Positions 7,350 to 15,889 of a stretch of DNA of 64,000 bases are shown one piece after another (position 1 is the first letter of the stretch; every line of letters starts with the position of its first letter). The stretch is from the NCBI GenBank assembly GCA_964388105.1, contig CAYLYQ010000001.1, positions 1 to 64,000 on the forward strand, read 5' to 3'. A program made the position numbers and the translations under genes. Source of the stretch: ZC4RG35 sp964388105 (GTDB taxonomy: Bacteria; Actinomycetota; Acidimicrobiia; Spongiisociales; ZC4RG35). The notes under the pieces were generated by a model. That model saw nothing but the letters and a program-made list of their open reading frames with translations, was not told the DNA's origin and did no database searches.

Positions 7350-9458
7350 ATGCCGACCCACCGGGAGATGCGAGTCCACGGGGTGTCCGGCACACCGCCC
7401 CGCCAGATGCTGGGCACCGACCCGGTGACACTCGACCCGAGGACCGAGCACATCCGGATCTTCCGGCGCCGACCGCCGGACCGCACCGACGACGCCTCCG
7501 GGGTCACCCACGAGTTCGAGGCCACCGCGTATCACTGGGGCAGCCTCACCACCGGCCACTGGCTGACCGCGCTGTGGATCCTGCTCAGCCCGTTTGCCTT
7601 CGCCAACGTCGCCGGCTGGATGAACAGCAGGCCGAGTCGACTCACCCACACGACCGTGAGGTTGGTGGGCGTGGCGTTGACCGCCCTCTTCGTTGCCCAG
7701 GCGGGGTACGTCTTCATGATCATCGTCCCCCGGCTGGCCCCGGAGGCCTGGCGTGACGTCACCCGGGCGATCTCCGCGGCGGCCCTCCCGGCGCTCTTCG
7801 TCTGGGGCCTCGTCGTGCGGCTGTCCACCCAGTCGCACTTCACGAAGCTCCGCCCGGGAGAGAGAGCGAGACTGGTGTTCTCGCCCCGACCCCGCCACAT
7901 GCTTCCCCGGATGTTCTGGCCGGACCCGTCGCCGGCCACGGTCGCCGGCCAGTGGGACGACCCCGCCGGGGCCAAGGTCACCGATGGGGCCACCTGGGAA
8001 CAGCACGCCATCGTCCACCGCCTGCGCCGCATCCATCTCGCCGCCGGGTGTGGCGTCGTGGTCGCGCTCTACGGCTCACGCATGAGGGACGGCTGGTTGA
8101 TGGTGGCCGCGCTGGCGATCGGTGTGGTGGTCGGAGCGCTGATCATCGCCACCGCCTACGCGCCGAGGCACCGCCTGGTGCTGACTGCCACCGCCCTGCT
8201 TCCTCTGGCCAGCCTCGCGCTCGTGGCTGCCGGGTGGGTGACGTTCGTCGGTGACCTGCCCGACGCCGGAAGGTGGCCCCCCATTCACGTCACCACCTTC
8301 GCCATCGCCCTGGCTCTCGGTGCCACCGGCCTGGCGGCGGCATCGGCTGGCCTCCCCGCCCTGGGGGCGATCGTCACCGGGACGCTGTTCGGGGCGTCGT
8401 TCGGTGTCGGCATCGAGCTGCTCGGCGAGAAGGCCGTGTCCATCGACGCCATCACCGAGCGCGGGGCAGGCTGGGTGGTGGTGGCGATGTTCTACCTGGT
8501 CGCCTTCATCGCCGGGACGGGTGCTCTTCTGGCGCTGCGCGGCGGCCCGCTCCCGAAGGAAGGCGCCTGGTCCGCCCTGGCCGGGAGGGTCTCGAGCCAT
8601 GCGCGCACACTGCTCGTTGCCATCGCGCTCTTCGGGCTGGCGGCGGGGGTGCTGGCGTTCACCCTGGGCTGTCTCCAATCGTGCGGGCCGGAGATGCTCC
8701 GAACCCCGAGCCGTGACTCGGCGATCTACCCCGCGACCATCGCCGGGTTCGGATTGGTGATCGTGCTCGTGTCCCTGGCGGTGGCCCGGGTCCGCCGCTG
8801 GCTGGGCGCGGCCTTCGCGGTGGTGGCAGGGGGCGGGCTGGCCCTCTTTGCCATGGGCCGGCTGCCGGACTTCGCGTTCCCCACCATGGAGCTTGACTTC
8901 AACGACCTGGTCGACGTCTCCAAGGTGATCGTGGTGCTCATCCCGACCACCTTCGTGCTCCGGAGCATGTTGGGCAGCATCCGCCGCGGCACTTCCAACC
9001 GCCAGGTCGGGGTGATCTGGGACGTGGCGTCGATCTGGCCACGCTGGTTCCACCCGCTGGCACCGCCCGCCTACGGACCGATGGTCATCCAGGACCTCGC
9101 CCATCGCCTGGTCATCGACCCGCCCGAGATCCTCGAGGCCCATTCTCAGGGCTCCGTGATCGCGGCGCTTGCGGTCAGCCAGATGGAAGAGGAGCCAGGG
9201 TTCAGCCTCATCACCTATGGGAGCCCGATCGGGATGCTCTACCGCCCCCTGTTCCCGGCCGCGGGGATTCCCGAACTGGTCGACGAGGTGGATGCGCGGC
9301 TCGGCGGTCTGTGGCTCAACCTATGGCGCGGCACCGACCCGATCGGCGGTGCGCCCGTCGGACTCCCCGACCGGGATGTGCCGGTCCGGGACGGGTCGGG
9401 ACATTCGGGCTACGAGTCCTCATCCGACTTCGTCGAGGCCCGCCACCGTATGGTCTAG
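7350..9458 (+). CDS. Large polytopic membrane protein with C-terminal alpha/beta-hydrolase-like domain
   Basis: The 702-residue protein starts with a conserved-looking soluble segment (MRVHGVSGTPPRQMLG), followed by about ten to twelve membrane segments between residues 70 and 550, and a soluble C-terminal domain. That domain contains AHSQGSVIAA, a nucleophile-elbow-like motif with Ser599, followed by TDPIGG (Asp663) and GHSGYESS (His685); the order Ser-Asp-His is that of a lipase/esterase triad. The Gly before the nucleophile is Ala-His, so the elbow is not canonical. Function and substrate are unknown. The start could also be the in-frame ATG at 7368. It is convergent with the aminotransferase-like gene and shares a CTAG stop overlap with it (9455-9458). 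Confidence 0.8.
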   Translation: MPTHREMRVHGVSGTPPRQMLGTDPVTLDPRTEHIRIFRRRPPDRTDDASGVTHEFEATAYHWGSLTTGHWLTALWILLSPFAFANVAGWMNSRPSRLTHTTVRLVGVALTALFVAQAGYVFMIIVPRLAPEAWRDVTRAISAAALPALFVWGLVVRLSTQSHFTKLRPGERARLVFSPRPRHMLPRMFWPDPSPATVAGQWDDPAGAKVTDGATWEQHAIVHRLRRIHLAAGCGVVVALYGSRMRDGWLMVAALAIGVVVGALIIATAYAPRHRLVLTATALLPLASLALVAAGWVTFVGDLPDAGRWPPIHVTTFAIALALGATGLAAASAGLPALGAIVTGTLFGASFGVGIELLGEKAVSIDAITERGAGWVVVAMFYLVAFIAGTGALLALRGGPLPKEGAWSALAGRVSSHARTLLVAIALFGLAAGVLAFTLGCLQSCGPEMLRTPSRDSAIYPATIAGFGLVIVLVSLAVARVRRWLGAAFAVVAGGGLALFAMGRLPDFAFPTMELDFNDLVDVSKVIVVLIPTTFVLRSMLGSIRRGTSNRQVGVIWDVASIWPRWFHPLAPPAYGPMVIQDLAHRLVIDPPEILEAHSQGSVIAALAVSQMEEEPGFSLITYGSPIGMLYRPLFPAAGIPELVDEVDARLGGLWLNLWRGTDPIGGAPVGLPDRDVPVRDGSGHSGYESSSDFVEARHRMV

Positions 9459-10771
9459 ATCTCGCCGGACGCCCTCTCCAGACCCCGGGCCACCCCTTCG
9501 ACCAGACGGGTGACGTCGTCGTCGTCCATCGGCGTGGAGATCGCCGCCGTCGCGGTGTTCATGACGATGAGGCCGCCGTCGAACAGCGCATCGACCAGGG
9601 CCCCGAGGCGGCGCTTCCGTTCCGGAGTCAGATAACCCGACCGATAGTCGCCAGGCGCCTCACTCTGCAGGTGGAGCCGGAAGAGGGAACCCCGCCCGGT
9701 CACCGATGCCGGGAGACGGAGCGCCGCGATCGCCTCGCGGATGCCCGCCATGGCCTTGGCGGCGAGGGAGTTGACGTGTTCGACCGCGTCGGCGTCGTAC
9801 AGCTCCATTGCAACGAGCCCCGCAGTCATGGTCACCGGGTTGGCGGAGAAGGTCCCCGACTGTGGGAAGGGGACGCGACCCGCGAGGGGGTTCATCACCT
9901 CCATCACCTCGGCCCGCCCGGTGACTGCGCCCACCGGGAAGCCACCTCCGATGATCTTGCCGAGAACGGTCAGGTCGGGTCTGAGGTCGTACCAGGTCTG
10001 GGCGCCTCCCACCTCGCTGCGGAAGGTGATGACCTCGTCCACCAGGAGGAGCGATCCGTCGGCCGCGGTCCACTGGCGCAACGCAGACACGAAATCCGGG
10101 TTGGCCGGGATCAAGCCGACCCGATGTGGCATCGGGTCGAGGAGGACACAGGCGATCTCGCCCCGGTGCCGGTCGAGGATCTCGACCGCCCTCTCGGGAG
10201 CGTTGAAGGGAACGACCACGACGTCGGCGAGGACGGAGTCGGGGGTCCCGGCGACCGTGGGCACCCTCTCCGGGCTCTCTTCCGGGCCCCAGTTCTCCGG
10301 GCTCGACTCCTGGCTGGTCTCGGCGTAGTCGTACCCGCCGTGATAGGCACCCTCCACCTTGGCGATCTTGTGCCGGCCGGTGAAGGCACGGGCCGCCTTG
10401 ACCGCGGTCATCACGGCCTCGGTCCCCGAGTTGACGAACCGGACCATCTCGAAGGAGGAATTGCGTCCGGTCAGGTGCTCTGCGAGTTGAACTTCGACCT
10501 CACTCGCCAGAGAGAACGCCGTGCCCTTCTTCACCTGCTCGGTCACGGCGGCGACGATGGCGGGGTGGGAGTGCCCGTGGATGAGCGAGGCGAAGTTGTT
10601 GGCGAAGTCGATCCGCTCCACCCCCTCGATGTCGACGACACGGCTGCCGGACGCGTGGTCGACGTATGCGGGATGCGGCTTGCGGAGCACCGTGTTCCGG
10701 CTCACACCACCGGGGAGGACCTTCTTCGCCCTCTCGTAGAGGCGGGCGCTCTTCGTGCTCTCGTCACTCAT
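9455..10771 (-). CDS. Class III aminotransferase, glutamate-1-semialdehyde aminomutase-like
   Basis: The 438-residue PLP enzyme matches the GSA aminomutase (HemL) subgroup: LPGGVSRNTV near the N-terminus, RFVNSGTEAVMTA (about 111-123) for cofactor phosphate, the PLP aspartate D245 in LLLVDEVITF, and the Schiff-base lysine K272 in VLGKIIGGGFPVGA. The start at 10771 gives the normal family N-terminus. It overlaps the upstream CoA-transferase gene by ATGA. This pairing, and the absence of any other tetrapyrrole gene nearby, suggests that the enzyme may act on an amino or beta-amino acid in a catabolic route rather than in haem synthesis; this is inference and hemL itself cannot be excluded. Confidence 0.85.
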   Translation of the reverse strand: MSDESTKSARLYERAKKVLPGGVSRNTVLRKPHPAYVDHASGSRVVDIEGVERIDFANNFASLIHGHSHPAIVAAVTEQVKKGTAFSLASEVEVQLAEHLTGRNSSFEMVRFVNSGTEAVMTAVKAARAFTGRHKIAKVEGAYHGGYDYAETSQESSPENWGPEESPERVPTVAGTPDSVLADVVVVPFNAPERAVEILDRHRGEIACVLLDPMPHRVGLIPANPDFVSALRQWTAADGSLLLVDEVITFRSEVGGAQTWYDLRPDLTVLGKIIGGGFPVGAVTGRAEVMEVMNPLAGRVPFPQSGTFSANPVTMTAGLVAMELYDADAVEHVNSLAAKAMAGIREAIAALRLPASVTGRGSLFRLHLQSEAPGDYRSGYLTPERKRRLGALVDALFDGGLIVMNTATAAISTPMDDDDVTRLVEGVARGLERASGEI

Positions 10772-11238
10772 TGCCGACCTCGGAAGAGAGGGGCGGCGGT
10801 TCGCTCGGCCACCTGTTCGAAGGCGACTCCCGGCGCCAGCTCCACCACCTCGAAGCCGGCCGGGGTCACGTCGATGACGGCGAGGTCGGTGTAGATGCGA
10901 TCCACCACCCCCTGCCCTGTCAACGGGTAGGTGCACGACTCGACGAGCTTGGGGGCGCCTTCGGCTGTGGTGTGCTGAGTGGCGACGAACACACGCTTCA
11001 CGCCCGCCACCAGGTCCATGGCCCCGCCCACCGCCGGGATGGCGTCGTCCGCCCCGGTCGACCAGTTGGCCAGGTCGCCGTTTGCCGCCACCTGGAGAGC
11101 CCCGAGGACGCAGAGGTCGAGGTGGCCGCCGCGGATCATGGCGAAGCTGTCGGCGTGGTGGAAGTAGGCCGCGCCCGGTCTGGCCGTCACCTGGCGTTTG
11201 CCTGCGTTGATCAACTCCGGATCTCCCTGCGATGGGTC
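10768..11238 (-). CDS. 3-oxoacid/acetate CoA-transferase, beta subunit (partial, cut by assembly gap)
   Basis: Only the C-terminal ~156 residues are present. They carry family hallmarks: INAGKRQVTARPGAAYF, the SFAMIRGGHLDL segment, GAMDLVAGVKRV and CTYPLTGQGVVDRIYTDLAVI, as in subunit B of succinyl-CoA:3-ketoacid or butyrate-acetoacetate CoA-transferases. The N-terminal part with the catalytic glutamate lies inside or beyond the 100-N gap (11239-11338). The enzyme moves CoA between an acyl-CoA and a 3-oxoacid. The alpha subunit gene would be expected just upstream and is not in the assembled sequence. The stop overlaps the next gene's start (TCAT, 10768-10771). Confidence 0.88.
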   Translation of the reverse strand, partial: DPSQGDPELINAGKRQVTARPGAAYFHHADSFAMIRGGHLDLCVLGALQVAANGDLANWSTGADDAIPAVGGAMDLVAGVKRVFVATQHTTAEGAPKLVESCTYPLTGQGVVDRIYTDLAVIDVTPAGFEVVELAPGVAFEQVAERTAAPLFRGRQ

Positions 11239-11338
11239 NNNNNNNNNNNNNNNNNNNNNNNNNNNNNNNNNNNNNNNNNNNNNNNNNNNNNNNNNNNNNN
11301 NNNNNNNNNNNNNNNNNNNNNNNNNNNNNNNNNNNNNN
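11239..11338. other. Assembly gap (100 N)
   Basis: Exactly one hundred undetermined bases interrupt the CoA-transferase beta subunit gene. A round 100 is the usual placeholder for a scaffold join, so the real distance is unknown. Sequence right of the gap starts three bases before the tRNA-Arg gene. Confidence 0.99.
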
Positions 11339-11340
11339 CC

Positions 11341-11416
11341 GCCCTCGTAGCTCAGGGGATAGAGCACAGGTTTCCTAAACCTGGTGTCGGAGGTTCGAGT
11401 CCTCCCGGGGGCGCCA
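11341..11416 (+). tRNA. tRNA-Arg (anticodon CCT)
   Basis: A complete 76-base cloverleaf is visible. The acceptor GCCCTCG pairs with CGGGGGC (one T-G wobble), the D stem is GCTC/GAGC, the anticodon stem CAGGT/ACCTG encloses the loop TTCCTAA, and the T arm is GGAGG-TTCGAGT-CCTCC. The anticodon CCT is at 11374-11376 and reads AGG. The 3' CCA is encoded (11414-11416), unlike in the two tRNA-Thr genes of this window. A hairpin repeat follows 19 bases downstream. Confidence 0.97.
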
Positions 11417-11435
11417 GCGATCAGAGCCCCCACTC

Positions 11436-11499
11436 TGGCTCGCTTCGCTCGCGCCCCCTCCCCCTCCGGGGACTCCCCCGGCAAGCCGGGGGAGAAATC
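11436..11499 (+). repeat. tRNA-adjacent GC-rich hairpin repeat, copy A
   Basis: This 64-base element begins TGGCTCGCTTCGCTCGCGCC and ends GGGGGAGAAATC. Its right half folds into CTCCCCCGG (11473-11481), loop CAAG, CCGGGGGAG (11486-11494). A second copy with the same left arm and a different but still complementary stem lies at 58441-58506, also just downstream of a tRNA. The remaining bases up to the kup start (11500-11623) contain no gene that I can support. Confidence 0.85.
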
Positions 11500-11623
11500 T
11501 AGAAGGCCGCCACGGGCATTAGGCCCTGCCAACGGCAGTTCGTTTCTTACGTCGCACACCTACGCTGGAGAGGTTGCGCTCGGCACGAGCAACGGACAGA
11601 AGTGGAGGCCGGCCGGACCGCTG

Positions 11624-13498
11624 GTGGGAGAAGACAAGAAGAGTTCCCGCTATCTCTTGACCACGTCCATCGCAGCCTTGGGCGTGGTGTTCGGCGACAT
11701 CGGTACCAGCCCCCTCTACGCGTTTCGCGAGACTTTCCACGTCGGTGACCTGGCCGCGAGCGACCAGAACGTTCTCGGGGTGCTGTCCCTCATCTTCTGG
11801 TCACTGGTCACCCTCGTCACGATCAAGTACCTGGTGCTGGTCTTGCGGGCCGACAACCACGGGGAGGGCGGGATCCTCGCCCTGACCGCCCTGGCCGTCC
11901 GCCCCGGTCGACCACACCTGAAGACGGCGGCCAGGGTGCTGCTCACGCTGGGCGTGATCGGCACCGCCCTCCTCTACGGCGACGGCGTGATCACCCCGGC
12001 CATCTCTGTGCTTTCTGCGATCGAAGGGGTGAGCCTGGCAGCCCCCTCGTTGGAGCCCTTCGTAGTCCCACTGTCCGCCGCCGTCGTGGTGGCACTGTTC
12101 GCCGTGCAGAAGAGCGGAACCGGCCGGGTCGGAGCCGCATTCGGGCCTGTCATGGTCGTCTGGTTCGCCGTCATGGCGGTCCTGGGGCTCGGCCAGGTGA
12201 TCGCCAACCCCGACGTGTTGCGGGCGGTCGACCCCCGCTTTGCGGTCGAGTTCTTCGCAGGACAGCCGGGAGCCGCTTTCCTCTCACTTGGCGCCGTCTT
12301 CCTCGTGGTGACGGGGAGCGAGGCGCTCTACGCCGACATGGGCCACTTCGGCAAGCGCCCGATCAGGTTTGCCTGGTTTGTCCTCGCCTTCCCGGCCCTC
12401 ATCCTCAACTACTTCGGGCAGGGGGCGCTGCTCGTCGACCGGCCCGAAGTCATCGGGAACCCGTTCTACGCCATGGCGCCGTCTTGGGGGCTCGTCCCGA
12501 TGATCGTGCTGGCGACGATGGCAGCCGTGATCGCCTCCCAGGCCCTCATCTCCGGTGCGTTCAGCCTGACCAGGCAGGCGATCCAGCTCGGGTTGCTGCC
12601 CCGGATGCGCATCGACCACACATCCGCACAGGAGCACGGCCAGGTGTACATCGGGTCGATCAACTACGCCCTGATGGTCGCCTGCGTCGTCACGATCGTT
12701 GCCTTCGGATCATCCGGGTCCCTGGCCGCGGCCTACGGCATCGCGGTGACCTCCACGATGCTGATCACCACGATCCTCCTCTACTCGGTGATGCGGGTGC
12801 GGTGGCGCTGGAACACCTGGGCCGCAGGGGCGATCACGGCGTTCTTCCTCGTGATCGACATCGCCTTCTTCTCTGCCAACGTCCTCAAGGTGGCGAGCGG
12901 CGGTTGGTTCCCGCTCGCCATCGGCGCCGCGGTTACCGCGGCCATGCTCTCCTGGTTCGTCGGGCGTCGGCGGCTGATCACGAAGATGGGCCGGGGGAAC
13001 CTGTCGATCGAGCGGTTCATCGGCTCGATCGCCTCCCACCCCCAACGACGGGTCGGCGGCACCGGCGTCTACCTCTTCCCCGAGCCCGGTGTGACCCCTC
13101 CGGCGCTCCTGGCCAATCTCCGCCAGAACGGAGTCCTCCACGAGACCATCCTCCTGGTCGCCGTCCAGACCGCGGCCGCGCCGCGGGTGCAGCGAGCCGC
13201 ACGCGCCACCGTCCACCCTCTCGGCGAGGGCTTCTTCCAGGTGGTACTCAAGTTCGGGTTCATGCAGAGAGTCGACGTCCCGGAGGCACTGACCGCGATC
13301 GGACGCGCCGACTTCGGGTTCGACCCCTCCGACGCCGTCTACATCCTGGGCAAGGAAACCGTGGTCGTTCCGGCATCGTGGCGGCGGGCGCACCTGCGCC
13401 TCTTCGCCCTCATGCACCGCAACGCGGTCGATGCGGCTCGTTACTTCAAGCTCCCCCCGAGAGACGTCCTGGAGGTCGGCGTCCAGGTCGAGTTGTAG
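11624..13498 (+). CDS. kup: KUP-family potassium uptake protein
   Basis: The protein has about 624 residues, the usual length of the KUP/HAK family, and catalyses K+ uptake, probably as K+/H+ symport, across the cytoplasmic membrane. The family signature GVVFGDIGTSPLYAFRE lies about 20 residues from the start, followed by twelve membrane segments (for example DGVITPAISVLSAIEG and LSLGAVFLVVTGSEALYADMGHFG) and a C-terminal cytosolic domain from about residue 450. The upstream extension of the frame runs through the tRNA and is not used. I chose the GTG at 11624, with a TGGAGG sequence about 15 bases upstream; spacing is long, so the exact start is uncertain. I saw no convincing c-di-AMP riboswitch in front of it. 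Confidence 0.92.
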   Translation: MGEDKKSSRYLLTTSIAALGVVFGDIGTSPLYAFRETFHVGDLAASDQNVLGVLSLIFWSLVTLVTIKYLVLVLRADNHGEGGILALTALAVRPGRPHLKTAARVLLTLGVIGTALLYGDGVITPAISVLSAIEGVSLAAPSLEPFVVPLSAAVVVALFAVQKSGTGRVGAAFGPVMVVWFAVMAVLGLGQVIANPDVLRAVDPRFAVEFFAGQPGAAFLSLGAVFLVVTGSEALYADMGHFGKRPIRFAWFVLAFPALILNYFGQGALLVDRPEVIGNPFYAMAPSWGLVPMIVLATMAAVIASQALISGAFSLTRQAIQLGLLPRMRIDHTSAQEHGQVYIGSINYALMVACVVTIVAFGSSGSLAAAYGIAVTSTMLITTILLYSVMRVRWRWNTWAAGAITAFFLVIDIAFFSANVLKVASGGWFPLAIGAAVTAAMLSWFVGRRRLITKMGRGNLSIERFIGSIASHPQRRVGGTGVYLFPEPGVTPPALLANLRQNGVLHETILLVAVQTAAAPRVQRAARATVHPLGEGFFQVVLKFGFMQRVDVPEALTAIGRADFGFDPSDAVYILGKETVVVPASWRRAHLRLFALMHRNAVDAARYFKLPPRDVLEVGVQVEL

Positions 13499-13513
13499 GG
13501 GTAGCCTCGGCCC

Positions 13514-14002
13514 ATGGAGCACCCCCTGATCCAAGAAGCGGCCATTCGGCGCCCGGCAGTCCGGGACCTACTCGCCATGGGCGCCGACGACTACGAAGCG
13601 GTGCGCGAGCTGTGGAAGGCCCACTCCAAGGCCGAAGACGCCAGAGACATCGCCGGGCTGATGGCGACTCTCACCGACGACTGCGTCTACGAGTTGGTGC
13701 AGAGCGGGCACCGGTGGGAGGGCCACGAGGGGGCGACCCGCTTCTACACGGAGCTGCTCACTGCGTTCCCGGACATCGACTTCTCGCTGACCAACATCTT
13801 CGTAGGGCCACAGGGCGTCTGCGAGGAGGCGGTCGTCGTCGGGACCCACCGGGCCCCCTGGCTCGGCATCGAGCCGACGGGCGACCGGATGGTGTGGCGG
13901 AACGTGATCTTCTTCCCCTGGGATCCTGAACGACAGCTCTTCACCGGAGAGCGCGTCTACACCTTCTTCCCGGGCCTCGAAGGTCCGGGCCCGTTCGCCT
14001 GA
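13514..14002 (+). CDS. SnoaL/NTF2-like fold protein
   Basis: The 162-residue protein shows the SnoaL-like polyketide-cyclase/NTF2 pattern: a helical start with VRELWKAHSKAEDARDIAGLMATLTDDCVYEL, then GHRWEGHEGATRFYTELLTAFPDIDF, and a beta-rich second half ending ERVYTFFPGLEG. Such proteins form a cone-shaped pocket and act as small isomerases, hydrolases or ligand binders; the substrate cannot be told. It follows kup by 15 bases on the same strand, which may reflect read-through rather than shared function. Confidence 0.82.
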   Translation: MEHPLIQEAAIRRPAVRDLLAMGADDYEAVRELWKAHSKAEDARDIAGLMATLTDDCVYELVQSGHRWEGHEGATRFYTELLTAFPDIDFSLTNIFVGPQGVCEEAVVVGTHRAPWLGIEPTGDRMVWRNVIFFPWDPERQLFTGERVYTFFPGLEGPGPFA

Positions 14003-14005
14003 GAC

Positions 14006-14815
14006 TCAGCGACCGGCGGCCGCGAGCGCACGACCGGTGAGGTAGAGCCCGGCGCCCATGGCCACGGCGACGAGGCCGGCGAGGACGACGAGAACGCGCA
14101 TCCACAAGGAACCGCGGATGACGCTGTCACGGGTGGCGCGGATGGCCTCGTCGAAAGCCTGAGCCTGTTCCTGGTACTCGGCGATCACCGCGGCAGCTTC
14201 ATCGACGGCGCCGCCGATCTCTTCCACCTGGGAGACCAGCAGTTCGGTCTGAGCGCCGAACCCGCCGAGGTTGGGCACGAGCCCCTCCATGATGGCGGCA
14301 TTGACCCGGAGGCTCGCCGAGAGCGGGGCGAGCTGCGCGTCGAGCGTGCTGAAAGCATCGTCGAGCGGGACCTCGGGGTTGTAGGGGACGCCGAAGAAGG
14401 ACAATCCCCGCAGGGTGCCGTCAATGACCGCGGACGCCTCGATCAGCGCGGGCATGGTCTCTCGCACGGCGTCGATCGTGTCCGGAAGCTCGGTGCCCAC
14501 GATCGTTGCGGCCTGCTCGAGCGTCTGCTCCACGAGGTCCGCCGAAGCCGCGGCCTGGTCTGCGGCCGCCCCGACGGTGTCCAGCGCCAGCCCGAGGCTG
14601 ACCATGGCGTCGGCGGCGACATCGAGGGTGTCGTCGACGGTCACCACGGCCGAGGCGGTGACCTCCACGGACTGGTCGATTCGCTCGTAGACGTCGCCAA
14701 CGATGAGGAACGCGATCACGCTCAGGATCGCAGACCCGATCATCCCGGCGATGCCGATGAAGGCGACCGTTGATCCCGGGCGCCGGACCGGTTGGGGTTG
14801 ATGCACGAGGGTCAC
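14006..14815 (-). CDS. Two-TM protein with long helical extracytoplasmic domain, unknown function
   Basis: From the GTG at 14815 the protein has 269 residues. One membrane segment lies near the N-terminus (TVAFIGIAGMIGSAILSVIAFLIVG) and another at the C-terminus (VLVVLAGLVAVAMGAGLYLTG). Between them is a ~190-residue Ala/Val/Asp-rich helical region with coiled-coil character (VEVTASAVVTVDDTLDVAADA and later ETLL-type heptads), similar in layout to sensory four-helix domains but without a signalling module. The start is chosen because the longer frame runs into the divergent promoter region. It is divergent from the ABC exporter gene; an AAACAG/CTGTTT inverted repeat lies between them. Confidence 0.7.
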   Translation of the reverse strand: MTLVHQPQPVRRPGSTVAFIGIAGMIGSAILSVIAFLIVGDVYERIDQSVEVTASAVVTVDDTLDVAADAMVSLGLALDTVGAAADQAAASADLVEQTLEQAATIVGTELPDTIDAVRETMPALIEASAVIDGTLRGLSFFGVPYNPEVPLDDAFSTLDAQLAPLSASLRVNAAIMEGLVPNLGGFGAQTELLVSQVEEIGGAVDEAAAVIAEYQEQAQAFDEAIRATRDSVIRGSLWMRVLVVLAGLVAVAMGAGLYLTGRALAAAGR

Positions 14816-14848
14816 AGTCTGGCTGATACCCGCCGTCCGACATCGTCG

Positions 14849-14871
14849 AAACAGACGCAATTGAGCTGTTT
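14849..14871. promoter_or_regulatory. Operator-like inverted repeat between divergent genes
   Basis: AAACAG (14849-14854) and CTGTTT (14866-14871) form a 6-bp inverted repeat with an 11-base spacer, in the 87-base divergent region between the helical membrane protein and the ABC exporter. The size and dyad layout fit a dimeric repressor site (for example of TetR type), but no regulator gene is adjacent. This is a weak, sequence-only call. Confidence 0.35.
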
Positions 14872-14902
14872 GTCGGCCATCACCGTTGGGTAGCACCAAT
14901 GC

Positions 14903-15889
14903 ATGCCACCGAATGAGCTCGGAGTACGAGCGCGCCAATTGACCAAGATGTTCGCTCCTGACGTGGGGGTCAGCGACCTGGACCTCGATGTCGAGCCAGG
15001 GACCATATTCGGCTTCATCGGGCCCAGTGGGTCCGGAAAGACCACAACCATCAGGCTGCTCACGGGGGTGACCGCCCCCGATTCGGGCGAGGCCATGGTG
15101 ATGGGCAAGTCACCCGCCGCATTCGCACGGGCCGATCGGGCCCGCATCGGCTACATGCCACAGCTCTCGGTCCTCTACGACGACCTCACCATCTGGCAGA
15201 ACATGACTTTCGCGGCGTCCCTGTTCGGGATGTCAGGCCGCGTGCGCAGGCGCCGCATCGCCGAGGAGCTCGAAGCGGTCGAACTGACCGACGCCCGCTC
15301 ACGCAGACACGGGGACGCGTCCGGCGGAATGCAGCGTCGGGTAGCTCTCGCCGCGACGCTCGTCCACGACCCGGAGATCCTCTTCCTGGACGAGCCCACC
15401 GCCGGGATCGACCCGTTGCTACGCCGCCGGATCTGGGACCGCCTCGCTGCCCTCCGGGACGAGGGCCGGACCATCTTCGTCACCACCCAGTACGTGGGTG
15501 AGGCCGCCTACTGCGACCGGGTGGGTGTGCTGGCCGGCGGCAAGCTCGTCGCGGTGGACAGTCCGGAGGGCCTCCGGCGCCAGGCTTTCGGCGGAGAGCT
15601 GATCGACGTCGAGTTCTCCGAGCCGGTCTCAGCCGGCACGCGCGACGCCCTCGTCGCGGCGATCGGGGCGACCAGAAGCGAACGCCTGGGCGCGACCGGG
15701 ATCCGGCTGGTGGTGCCCGACGCCGGGAAGGCGGCCCCCGAGGTGGCCGAATGGGCAAGCCAGGACGGCCGAGCCGTCGAGTCGATCGAGCCCTATTCCC
15801 CGCCCTTCGACGACGTCTTCGTCGAGTTGATGGCCCAGGTCGAAGAGAGCGCATCTCCCGATCTCGAACCGGTGGGGGCAGGCAAGTGA
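14903..15889 (+). CDS. ABC transporter ATP-binding protein (ABC-2 exporter type)
   Basis: The 328-residue ATPase has Walker A GPSGSGKT at 40-47, the Q-loop MPQLSVLYDDLT near 85, the signature SGGMQ at 140-144 and Walker B ILFLDE at 159-164. The H-loop position has Gln (TTQYVGE, Q196), a substitution also common in daunorubicin-type exporter ATPases. The ~90-residue C-terminal extension is typical for DrrA/NodI-like exporters. It is coupled to the permease gene through a GTGA overlap at 15886-15889, so the two form a complete export system for an unknown substrate. Confidence 0.93.
   Translation: MPPNELGVRARQLTKMFAPDVGVSDLDLDVEPGTIFGFIGPSGSGKTTTIRLLTGVTAPDSGEAMVMGKSPAAFARADRARIGYMPQLSVLYDDLTIWQNMTFAASLFGMSGRVRRRRIAEELEAVELTDARSRRHGDASGGMQRRVALAATLVHDPEILFLDEPTAGIDPLLRRRIWDRLAALRDEGRTIFVTTQYVGEAAYCDRVGVLAGGKLVAVDSPEGLRRQAFGGELIDVEFSEPVSAGTRDALVAAIGATRSERLGATGIRLVVPDAGKAAPEVAEWASQDGRAVESIEPYSPPFDDVFVELMAQVEESASPDLEPVGAGK

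Noticed and set aside
11500..11623. Possible c-di-AMP riboswitch in front of kup
   Set aside because: I could not find the conserved paired elements or GAA-type junctions of the ydaO class in this stretch.
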